Virus record (IMG/VR): IMGVR_UViG_3300048125_000056 | Location: 1 to 34,264 of that record | Origin: a virus | Direction: 5' to 3' (one strand) | Length of the DNA: 34,264 nucleotides | Shown: positions 9,240-14,402 of the stretch, piece by piece | How the letters are laid out: each line of letters starts with the position of its first letter | Numbering within the stretch: the first letter of the stretch is position 1 | Notes under the pieces: generated by a model | The model's database searches: none | What the model saw: the letters and a program-made list of their open reading frames with translations, nothing else | Told to the model about the DNA's origin: nothing | Position numbers and translations under genes: made by a program

Positions 9240-9986
9240 TTATTTTTGCTTCAAGATCGTTTTTTTGTTTTTCGAAGGATAAGAAGGTAAGGCATTGGTG
9301 AATTTGTAATTTTGTAACTTCGTCAAACTTTCTGACATCTCCTCTAGCCAAAGCATATATTGATTGATACCAACCCCATTTTTGTCCAAAGCCACCTTCA
9401 AGTCCAGTGTTGTATCCGTCTTCAGTGTTTTTCGTATATAAGTCAGGGTAGCCTTCGACAATTCCATCCCTAAACGATAAAAAAAAACCACTGAACCCAT
9501 AACAATATTAAGTGGCATTTCTTTCATGAGATGACTTATTTCATCAGATGGTGAATATTCTGCAATCGTATATCTTTCTTTTTTCTTGAAGTTAACTGGT
9601 CTGTAAAGCACAGCCATCGCTTTATGCATATTTTGCCAATCACCAAGAAAGTTTTCTACATCTACATACTCACCTAAACTCATGTCATCTAATTTTGGTA
9701 TAAAACCCATTTCAACATCCAATAACTTAAATCTTTTTACTAAATCATATTTTTCATTAAACGCATGATTTAAAATAGATAATAATTTAGATACATCTTT
9801 AAATGGTATCTTATCAATATATTTTTCATTTATATTGCAAACGTGCTGAACTAACTTTCTGTTTATATATTCGGCATCTTTTTCTTGATCTTTATCTTTT
9901 ATATCTTTTAGATAGTCTTGATATTGACCTAAAGTAACTTCTTTAAGTGAACTTGGTACAACAATCTTTACTTTCTCTTTTATCAT
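9240..9986 (-). CDS. Tail assembly chaperone-like protein (248 aa), probable -1 frameshift near its end
   Basis: A helical, charged cytosolic-type protein (MIKEKVKIVVPSSLKEVTLG; later GFIPKLDDMSLGEYVDVENF) of a kind found at the head of tail operons in Bacteroidota phages. Chaperone is an inference from its position first in the tail operon. As read it stops at 9240. Seven T's on the plus strand (9260-9266) encode two Lys codons. A -1 shift there gives 13 more residues (NDLEAKIMKQKFK) and a stop at 9220 that overlaps the next gene as ATGA, the commonest junction in this genome. The sequence therefore holds either a programmed frameshift or a homopolymer length error. Confidence 0.65.
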   Translation of the reverse strand: MIKEKVKIVVPSSLKEVTLGQYQDYLKDIKDKDQEKDAEYINRKLVQHVCNINEKYIDKIPFKDVSKLLSILNHAFNEKYDLVKRFKLLDVEMGFIPKLDDMSLGEYVDVENFLGDWQNMHKAMAVLYRPVNFKKKERYTIAEYSPSDEISHLMKEMPLNIVMGSVVFFYRLGMELSKATLTYIRKTLKTDTTLDLKVALDKNGVGINQYMLWLEEMSESLTKLQNYKFTNALPSYPSKNKKTILKQK

Positions 9987-10194
9987 ATTATAATAACTTT
10001 GTTTCTATTTTGTGTATCTCACTAACTCAAATGACTCAGTGGCATATCAATAAATAATTATATATATTATATACATTATTATATTTTATATAAATACTTA
10101 TACTAATACATACTTATGTATAAAATAAAAAATATACTTACTTATGTATACATATAATTATATATATATATGCCATTAGGACAGTTGGAATATT
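9987..10194. other. AT-rich intergenic region with repeated TACTTA/TATATA words
   Basis: About 210 bp with no credible gene. It is almost pure A/T, with a (TA)n tract at 10151-10170 and two copies of tacttatgtata (about 10110 and 10140), plus further TACTTA words nearby. It lies upstream of the whole tail operon, so it probably holds that operon's promoter. I could not find a convincing TTTG-N19-TAnnTTTG pair in it. A replication-origin or operator role is possible. Confidence 0.5.
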
Positions 10195-10779
10195 CTAATT
10201 ATTCGTTGTGTAGTAATGACAATACAATTCATGGATCTTATCGTAAATTACTTTTGCTGTATACGTTTGGGGTGATCTGATTATCGTTCCATTGTTTTCT
10301 ATTTCTATGTACATTTCTTTTGTACCTGTTGGCACTGGATACATTCTTATGCCATTTTCTATACACCAACTAAAACAGATATGTGGTTCTATTTCGTCTT
10401 TCATTTTATCTATATTAGAATTTAACTTAATACTTATCTCTTCTTGCACTTTAAATAAATCCTCTATCTTCTTAGCCTCATTTATAATACTTTTTACTTT
10501 TTCTGAACCACCTTTAAACCATTCTGTTTTACTATCAAAAGACTTTACACCCATACAATCTCTATACTTCGTTGCTAAGTTTAACTTATTACCTACTTTT
10601 ATTATAGATTCAACTTGATTAGAGAATCTATGTTCCTTAACATAAGTTTCATTTACAGCTAATTCCATATTTTTTGTTACTTGAGTATGCCTCTTCTTTG
10701 GGTTATCTGTTATGCCAACTTTCCAAAACTCTTTGGCATCTTTATCTCTAGTTGTGTATATGTATAAATATCTTTTCAC
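10195..10779 (-). CDS. T5orf172/MUG113-like GIY-YIG family protein (194 aa)
   Basis: Residues 3-33 (RYLYIYT, then FWKVGITDNPKKRHTQV) match the T5orf172/MUG113 branch of the GIY-YIG superfamily, where YLYI replaces GIY and KVGIT replaces YIG. A conserved Arg follows (KKR). The C-terminal half is Lys/Glu-rich and helical. The family includes phage endonucleases and DNA-binding proteins. I do not see the usual catalytic Glu placed clearly, so nuclease activity is uncertain. The start is GTG at 10779, only a few bases after a -7-like TATATTTG, suggesting a nearly leaderless mRNA. Long noncoding spacers flank it on both sides, as expected for a free-standing homing-type or accessory gene. Confidence 0.6.
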   Translation of the reverse strand: MKRYLYIYTTRDKDAKEFWKVGITDNPKKRHTQVTKNMELAVNETYVKEHRFSNQVESIIKVGNKLNLATKYRDCMGVKSFDSKTEWFKGGSEKVKSIINEAKKIEDLFKVQEEISIKLNSNIDKMKDEIEPHICFSWCIENGIRMYPVPTGTKEMYIEIENNGTIIRSPQTYTAKVIYDKIHELYCHYYTTNN

Positions 10780-10783
10780 AAAG

Positions 10784-10803
10784 CAAATATAAGTAAGTTA
10801 CTT
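10784..10803 (-). promoter_or_regulatory. Candidate promoter -7 element with overlapping dyad operator
   Basis: On the minus strand TATATTTG (10784-10791) matches the Bacteroidota -7 consensus TAnnTTTG just upstream of the GTG start at 10779. Immediately behind it, 10791-10803 is a perfect dyad, AAGTAA-G-TTACTT, in the spacer where a repressor would block polymerase. No clear -33 TTTG is seen. Instead a TTGTCAGTTGGA motif lies at 10802-10813 in the opposite orientation. Confidence 0.4.
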
Positions 10804-11065
10804 GTCAGTTGGAGAATGTTATCTGTGTGGAGTGTAGGTTATTTATAGAAAAATTGTTTTTTATCCGTCAGAGTCTACCTAATATATACTATTCATGCAT
10901 AATAAAAAGATTAGCTGTAAGGAACGCAAATATTGGGGTGGGGTTAGGGTGTCAAAACCTATTTTAATTGCATTAGGCGTTCTAAGAAGCGTAAAATTCG
11001 CCCTATTTGATATAAAATTAATATGCCTTTTATTGATATTCAACCAATTACAAAAATAAACCCAT

Positions 11066-11088
11066 AAAAAAACCCTCTAAAAAGAGGG
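11066..11088 (-). terminator. Rho-independent terminator after GP88 gene
   Basis: Arms CCCTCT (11073-11078) and AGAGGG (11083-11088) form a 6-bp GC-rich stem with a 4-nt loop. On the minus strand this is followed by seven U's (A-tract 11066-11072). It lies about 40 bp downstream of the GP88-family stop and ends that transcription unit. Confidence 0.85.
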
Positions 11089-11125
11089 CTATATAATTAA
11101 TTTAATTTATTTAATTATTAATTTA

Positions 11126-11734
11126 TTAATGATAAACTAAACCAACTTTATTGGTCTTGTTGTGCCATTTAGTCGCATATAAATCGTAATCACTAGCATT
11201 TATATATCTAGCTTTTTTAAGTTCCTCTAAGCTCTCAAAAATAGATGCGTGCCTTTCGTTAGCTTTGTCTAGCTGATTATCTAATTTAGATCCCTCACTA
11301 AATATTATATCAAAATTATTAGGTAATTCAATAGACCTAAAAAAATTGTGTGATTTAGTGTAAGCATAAAACTTGACATCTTTACAGGCTCTAGCAATCT
11401 CTAACCATTTATTAAGATACTTAGGGCTGTAAAAGTCGCCACTATCATGAATTCGTATATAAGTTGCTTTTTTCTTTTTTATTTCAGCAATCATAAGAGG
11501 GACAAAAGAAATTGTTTTAGTTATTTCTAATCTTTTTTCCATTAGTTGCCCAATCTTAGGAAATCTTGTATAATTTCCTTTTTGTGCGTAACAATACTTT
11601 ACGCAATCACTAGCAAAAGGGCAAACTGTTTTACCCGTCACACTTTTATAAGCGGGTATTGAGAAATTAAAGACCCTCTCACCGAAATGAGAGGAAGTCT
11701 TTTTTAATTTACTATTTTGAGTTAATAAGTTCAT
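11126..11734 (-). CDS. GP88-family (gene product 88-like) protein (202 aa)
   Basis: The Cys cluster CPFASDCVKYCYA (C38, C44, C48) and the IRIHDSGDFYSPKYL block (residues 93-107) match the phage gene product 88 family first seen in mycobacteriophages. The spacing is C-x5-C-x3-C-Y, not the classical radical-SAM C-x3-C-x2-C. The family's function is unknown, and metal or iron-sulfur binding is an inference from the three Cys. It is the last gene of a cassette that runs from a promoter at 12522-12552 to a terminator at 11066-11088. Two short conserved-looking genes precede it with 2-3 bp gaps, so the three probably act together. Confidence 0.75.
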   Translation of the reverse strand: MNLLTQNSKLKKTSSHFGERVFNFSIPAYKSVTGKTVCPFASDCVKYCYAQKGNYTRFPKIGQLMEKRLEITKTISFVPLMIAEIKKKKATYIRIHDSGDFYSPKYLNKWLEIARACKDVKFYAYTKSHNFFRSIELPNNFDIIFSEGSKLDNQLDKANERHASIFESLEELKKARYINASDYDLYATKWHNKTNKVGLVYH

Positions 11735-11737
11735 AAT

Positions 11738-11992
11738 TTAATATATTATTTTTTCTTTATTTGTGTTAAATCCGATAAGACCATTTAATTTAATTTCAGC
11801 CTCTTTTTTACTCAATTTATCATAATGAACATAATAATTAAGTATTTGCTCAATGTATAAATTAAAGGGATGAAATCCACCTATTTTTTTATCCATTAAA
11901 TCGGACAAAAAGTGACCCTGATTAGGATTAAGTAGATATTGAATACGCAAGTATTCATTTACTATTAATTTTCGTGTTTTTGTATTATACAT
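11738..11992 (-). CDS. Hypothetical protein in GP88 cassette (84 aa)
   Basis: The product starts MYNTKTRKLIVNEYLRIQYL and is Tyr/Asn/Lys-rich and mostly helical, with no signal peptide or membrane segment. I do not recognise a family. It sits 2 bp after the 106-aa gene and 3 bp before the GP88-family gene, so it is translated in the same unit and may be a partner of one of them. Confidence 0.6.
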   Translation of the reverse strand: MYNTKTRKLIVNEYLRIQYLLNPNQGHFLSDLMDKKIGGFHPFNLYIEQILNYYVHYDKLSKKEAEIKLNGLIGFNTNKEKIIY

Positions 11993-11994
11993 AA

Positions 11995-12315
11995 TTATAT
12001 AATATTTAAAGTTTTATTATTTCCTGTCTCAACGTCAAAGAATTTAATATAGAATAAAGTATTTGAGTTGATTTTTCTATAATTTTTTATAGTCATGTCA
12101 TAAACTTTAAAGTGCCCATGATCTTTTGGGTCATGTTTTGCACCTGTACCCTTTACGCCAATTTTTACACCTCCTCTGTATTTTCCAAGTCTGGGCGAAC
12201 CATTTTTTTTAATGTGTCCAGCTCCGAAAATAAGACCGCTTTTAATGGCTTTTTCTACAAGTCTAAACTTATATGAATTAGATAATTTACTTTTTGTTTC
12301 TATATTTAGTTTCAT
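11995..12315 (-). CDS. Conserved-type hypothetical protein in GP88 cassette (106 aa)
   Basis: A short protein with a distinctive central block (FGAGHIKKNGSPRLGKYRGG, GVKGTGAKHDPKDHGHFKVY) followed by DMTIKNYRKI. I recall similar GTGH-/HDPK-/VYDM-containing phage and plasmid proteins of unknown function, but I cannot name a family. The Lys/Gly/His-rich loop suggests nucleic-acid or ligand binding. It precedes the 84-aa gene by 2 bp. The start is ATG at 12315, in an AT-rich leader like those of the neighbouring small genes. Confidence 0.6.
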   Translation of the reverse strand: MKLNIETKSKLSNSYKFRLVEKAIKSGLIFGAGHIKKNGSPRLGKYRGGVKIGVKGTGAKHDPKDHGHFKVYDMTIKNYRKINSNTLFYIKFFDVETGNNKTLNII

Positions 12316-12342
12316 AGTTATTTGTATTTAGTTAGTAATTAG

Positions 12343-12480
12343 TTAAAATATTTCTTTTATATCCTTAATAAATACTTTGATAAAATCTCTTATTACTATA
12401 TAGGTTAAGTATATAAATAAAGGTGATATTATATAAAGTACGTTAAAAAGTGTATTTATTTCGTTTAATGTAAGTTTCAT
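12343..12480 (-). CDS. Small membrane peptide (45 aa), first ORF of GP88 cassette
   Basis: The ORF starts MKLTLNEINTLFNVLYIISP and continues with a hydrophobic stretch (LYIISPLFIYLTYIVI), then a Lys-rich tail, so it is a likely single-pass membrane peptide. ATG at 12480 lies about 40 bp downstream of the perfect promoter at 12522-12552. It follows the same A/T-rich leader (ending in AAAAATTATG) as other small genes in this region. Because it is short and A/T-rich, a chance ORF is possible. Confidence 0.5.
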   Translation of the reverse strand: MKLTLNEINTLFNVLYIISPLFIYLTYIVIRDFIKVFIKDIKEIF

Positions 12481-12521
12481 AATTTTTGTATTTAGTTAAT
12501 ATTAATTTTAATTAGTTAAGA

Positions 12522-12552
12522 CAAACATATAACATATTTTCCATATGACAAA
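12522..12552 (-). promoter_or_regulatory. Bacteroidota-type promoter of GP88 cassette
   Basis: On the minus strand, TTTG (12549-12552), 19 bp, TATGTTTG (12522-12529). Both elements match the Bacteroidota consensus exactly (-33 TTTG, -7 TAnnTTTG). The bases after TTTG (TCATATGGAAAAT) match those in the promoters at 13680 and 23541, hinting at a shared regulator site. Transcription runs toward the 45-aa gene and the GP88 cassette. Confidence 0.75.
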
Positions 12553-12606
12553 ATAAAAGCCAATAAAATATTAATTAGGCTAAAAAAGTACTTTTGGAAT
12601 TATGGC

Positions 12607-12642
12607 AAAAAAAAAACCCCCTATTGAATTCACAAAGGGGGG
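12607..12642 (-). terminator. Rho-independent terminator of small-gene cassette
   Basis: Five C's (12617-12621) pair with the six-G run at 12637-12642 around a 15-nt loop. On the minus strand this is followed by ten U's (A-tract 12607-12616). It ends the cassette that starts at the promoter 13680-13710. The loop contains one copy of the 13-bp repeat described at 12622-12689. Confidence 0.8.
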
Positions 12643-12689
12643 TATTAAATTCATAGGGGTATTAAATTCACACCCCTATTAAATTCACA
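12622..12689. repeat. Repeat cluster A: four copies of a 13-bp word, some in hairpins
   Basis: Copies of tattRaattcaYa lie at 12622-12634, 12643-12655, 12660-12672 and 12677-12689, with starts 21, 17 and 17 bp apart. The spacers are runs of G or C that pair across a copy. On the minus strand ATAGGGGT and ACCCCTAT flank the third copy as a perfect 8-bp inverted repeat. A second cluster of the same word is at 13848-13920. The function is unknown; iteron, operator or RNA element are all possible. Confidence 0.85.
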
Positions 12690-12690
12690 T

Positions 12691-12816
12691 TCATGTTTTC
12701 ACTTTGAATATGTTTCCGTTCATTTCTTCGACCACCTTTCTAACTTTTGAATCTTTCTTAAGTTTGCTCAGATCCTTAGCTTTGAATCGTAGCCATATAA
12801 ATTTATCTTGTTTCAT
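12691..12816 (-). CDS. Small basic hypothetical protein (41 aa)
   Basis: The ORF begins MKQDKFIWLRFKAKDLSKLK and is rich in Lys. Its ATG at 12816 overlaps the stop of the 62-aa gene as ATGA, which is the reason to believe it. It is the last gene before repeat cluster A and the terminator at 12607. No family is recognised. Confidence 0.5.
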   Translation of the reverse strand: MKQDKFIWLRFKAKDLSKLKKDSKVRKVVEEMNGNIFKVKT

Positions 12817-13001
12817 AGATTATGTTTTATAAATTCCTTGTGTATATTATCATAAGTTTTTTTTGCATCTTTATCAGACTTCTCAGTAAGCATAGATGCT
12901 ACTAAGATTGATATTATTTGTTTTCTTTGATATTCAGGCAGGTAACAACATTGAGTTGCTAACTTATCAAAGTGCCATTCAGCGTATTTATTTTTTTTCA
13001 T
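12813..13001 (-). CDS. Small hypothetical protein (62 aa)
   Basis: The product reads MKKNKYAEWHFDKLATQCCY at its start and is helical and soluble-looking, with a Cys-Cys pair near residue 19. It belongs to a series of five short genes (13651 to 12691) driven by the promoter at 13680-13710. It follows the zinc-ribbon gene by 15 bp and overlaps the 41-aa gene by 4 bp. I do not recognise a family. Such series in phages usually encode early host-takeover proteins (inference). Confidence 0.55.
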   Translation of the reverse strand: MKKNKYAEWHFDKLATQCCYLPEYQRKQIISILVASMLTEKSDKDAKKTYDNIHKEFIKHNL

Positions 13002-13016
13002 AGTTATTTATTTTAA

Positions 13017-13214
13017 TTAGTAATATTTATTATCTCTTTCATCGTGAAAGCCAGTTCCATCTTTACATTTTGAACATCGACCAGTCACGTAATCATCATC
13101 TATTTGTACTTCACCTATTGGGTAAGCACCACAACAATCTGATAAGAAAGTTATATCATCGTACTTGTAACGTTCATCTAGCCAGTTAGGCTCACTATCT
13201 ACCATACTATTCAT
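13017..13214 (-). CDS. Small zinc-ribbon-like protein (65 aa)
   Basis: A Cys-Cys-Gly-Ala motif (SDCCGAYPIGEV, C27-C28) and a later GRCSKCKDGTGF (near residues 45-56) form a typical small zinc ribbon of the 'SxCCGAP...C-x2-C' type, common in phage and bacterial short proteins. The N-terminus is acidic. It probably binds one zinc ion and may touch nucleic acid or a host protein. It is 2 bp after the 72-aa gene in the small-gene cassette. Confidence 0.65.
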   Translation of the reverse strand: MNSMVDSEPNWLDERYKYDDITFLSDCCGAYPIGEVQIDDDYVTGRCSKCKDGTGFHDERDNKYY

Positions 13215-13216
13215 AG

Positions 13217-13435
13217 TTATTGTTTTTTTAGCTCATCTGTTTGTAAAAAATTTAATTCATCCTGTATTGTAGAAATACGTTCTAGAATTAAATCTTGCAA
13301 ATTTGTCCTTGCATCCATTGGCATATCCCTTTCTGGTATCAGTTTGGCAAACGCAACTAGTGTGCTTAATTTAGTTTTTATAACCTCATACGAGGTCTCC
13401 CTTTTAAATTGATGTAATGTAGTATTTGTTTTCAT
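13217..13435 (-). CDS. Small helical hypothetical protein (72 aa)
   Basis: The product starts MKTNTTLHQFKRETSYEVIK and looks almost wholly helical, with a coiled-coil-like end (LILERISTIQDELNFLQ). No family is recognised. Its leader is one of two identical 30-bp sequences (13430-13459) that overlap the start codon, suggesting a shared translation signal with the 66-aa gene upstream. Confidence 0.55.
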   Translation of the reverse strand: MKTNTTLHQFKRETSYEVIKTKLSTLVAFAKLIPERDMPMDARTNLQDLILERISTIQDELNFLQTDELKKQ

Positions 13436-13459
13436 AATTTTATTATTTAATTAGTTAAT
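13430..13459 (-). repeat. 30-bp leader repeat, copy 1
   Basis: Identical to 13646-13675 over 30 bp. On the minus strand it reads attaactaattaaataata followed by aaattatgaa, and it includes the ATG of the 72-aa gene. It has no Shine-Dalgarno sequence, as is normal in Bacteroidota, where A-rich leaders help initiation. Related but imperfect leaders precede 13214, 13001, 12480 and 12315. Confidence 0.8.
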
Positions 13460-13651
13460 TCTAAAAATTATACTCTCTACTATATTGTTGGTTTTAGAGT
13501 CAAATAGATCTTCTTCTACATATCTCATCTGATGAACATCAGAATCATCACAGAATCTAAAGTTAACATCTACATCATCTAAAGTTCTATTGTTGTATTT
13601 TAATTCTTCTTCTATTCTAGATAAGAATTTTTTTATTGTACTTGCTTTCAT
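13451..13651 (-). CDS. Small acidic hypothetical protein (66 aa), first gene of cassette
   Basis: The product starts MKASTIKKFLSRIEEELKYN and continues with an acidic middle (DDVDVNFRFCDDSDVHQM). It is the first gene after the promoter 13680-13710, with about 29 bp of leader, so its mRNA probably starts near 13676-13678. It is soluble-looking and no family is recognised. Its start lies in the second copy of the 30-bp leader repeat. Confidence 0.55.
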   Translation of the reverse strand: MKASTIKKFLSRIEEELKYNNRTLDDVDVNFRFCDDSDVHQMRYVEEDLFDSKTNNIVESIIFRIN

Positions 13652-13675
13652 AATTTTATTATTTAATTAGTTAAT
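13646..13675 (-). repeat. 30-bp leader repeat, copy 2
   Basis: Identical to 13430-13459 and includes the ATG of the 66-aa gene at 13651. The two genes share only short similarity past the start, so the repeat is a leader and not a gene duplication. It lies directly downstream of the promoter 13680-13710. Confidence 0.8.
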
Positions 13676-13679
13676 AGTA

Positions 13680-13710
13680 CAAATGTAATAATTATTTTCC
13701 AACTGACAAA
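13680..13710 (-). promoter_or_regulatory. Bacteroidota-type promoter of small-gene cassette
   Basis: On the minus strand, TTTG (13707-13710), 19 bp, TACATTTG (13680-13687). Both match the consensus exactly. The spacer begins TCAGTTGGAAAAT, shared almost letter for letter with the promoter at 12522 (TCATATGGAAAAT) and in part with 23541. It sits between the packaging-gene terminator (13750) and the first small gene (13651). Confidence 0.8.
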
Positions 13711-13749
13711 TATTATTTAAATTATTTTTTATATATATTTGCAGAAATT

Positions 13750-13780
13750 AAAAAACCCTCTGAAAGTATCAAAGGGTTTT
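13750..13780 (-). terminator. Rho-independent terminator after packaging genes
   Basis: Arms around ACCCTC (13755-13760) and AGGGTTTT (13773-13780) pair. On the minus strand the stem is AACCCT/AGGGTT, followed by a U-tract from the A-run before 13756. It lies downstream of the TerL-nuclease operon and upstream of the promoter at 13680, so it separates the two units. Confidence 0.75.
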
Positions 13781-13847
13781 CGTTAACTAATTATAATAAC
13801 CAAATCAAATTATGAAATAACATAATTGAAGTAGATGCTAATATAGG

Positions 13848-13920
13848 TATTAAATTCATATATACAAAATTTTGCCTATTGAATTCATAGGTTATTAGAT
13901 TCATAGCTATTAAATTCATA
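13848..13920. repeat. Repeat cluster B: four copies of the 13-bp word
   Basis: Copies of tattRRattcata lie at 13848-13860, 13877-13889, 13893-13905 and 13908-13920. The last three start 16 and 15 bp apart, and the first is 29 bp from the second. The word is the same as in cluster A at 12622-12689. Copies 3 and 4 encode the C-terminus of the nuclease (YEFNSYESNNL), and the others are noncoding. A degenerate match (tattaaattcaag) lies in the nuclease gene at 14080-14092. Confidence 0.85.
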
Positions 13921-14397
13921 AGCATCTTTTGATGCATCAGGGTAATGAATCTGTTGTATTTCTAAGTGTTTGATATCATCGTAAGATACTTTTACTATCT
14001 CATCTTTTCTACCCCATTTAGATCTAGTATATATTTTCCAATAGTCTTTTTTATTGGTAGTGGTTTCCGTAACACCACCTATTAAATTCAAGAGATCAAT
14101 TCTATTGTACATACAAAATGATTCTAATTCATGTACATAAAAACATATGTAGTCTGCTTTACCTTTTAGCCATCCATCTTTACCTTGTACGTTAGTAAGC
14201 TCTAACCAAATTGTATCTAGATGCCTACCACCTTTTACATCTACTCCTTTATCATTTACATAGAAGTCAATGTGTTTGTGCATGTTTTCATGCCTGTTAG
14301 ATTTTGTTACAGAATTAGATCTGTCTTTCATGCAAGTAGCAAAATGTTTCTCAACAAAGTCACCATACTTGAAATCATAATATTGTTTACGCATCAT
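13885..14397 (-). CDS. PD-(D/E)XK-like nuclease next to terminase (170 aa)
   Basis: The core HIDFYVNDKGVDVKGGR (D44, then D53-V-K55) followed by WLELTN (E66) resembles the PD-(D/E)XK nuclease fold, with D53-x-K55 as the catalytic pair. It directly follows TerL (6 bp gap), so it may trim or resolve DNA during packaging or replication. A restriction-like or Holliday-junction role is equally possible. Its C-terminus is encoded by two copies of the 13-bp repeat, which suggests the repeats have grown into the gene end or that the DNA element overlaps it. Confidence 0.55.
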   Translation of the reverse strand: MMRKQYYDFKYGDFVEKHFATCMKDRSNSVTKSNRHENMHKHIDFYVNDKGVDVKGGRHLDTIWLELTNVQGKDGWLKGKADYICFYVHELESFCMYNRIDLLNLIGGVTETTTNKKDYWKIYTRSKWGRKDEIVKVSYDDIKHLEIQQIHYPDASKDAYEFNSYESNNL

Positions 14398-14402
14398 ATA
14401 AA

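Larger units (their letters stand above)
10780..11125. other. Noncoding region with G-run cluster
   Basis: About 345 bp without a plausible ORF on either strand. It contains a G-rich tract at 10935-10949 (ggggtggggttaggg), striking in such AT-rich DNA, and a short inverted pair ggcg/cgcc around 10977-11003. It also holds the terminator at 11066-11088. It could hold a small RNA, a packaging or replication site, or unexplained spacer. I see no RNA family I recognise. Confidence 0.5.

Noticed and set aside
10780-11125. tRNA gene in the noncoding spacer
   Set aside because: No cloverleaf or T-loop consensus could be found on either strand; none was seen elsewhere either.
12607-12690. CRISPR-like array
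   Set aside because: The repeats are only 13 bp with 4-8 bp spacers, and no cas genes occur. The layout fits iterons or hairpins better.
12316-13680. Toxin-antitoxin pair among the small cassette genes
   Set aside because: No recognised toxin or antitoxin motif. A run of five short, coupled genes is more like ordinary phage early genes.
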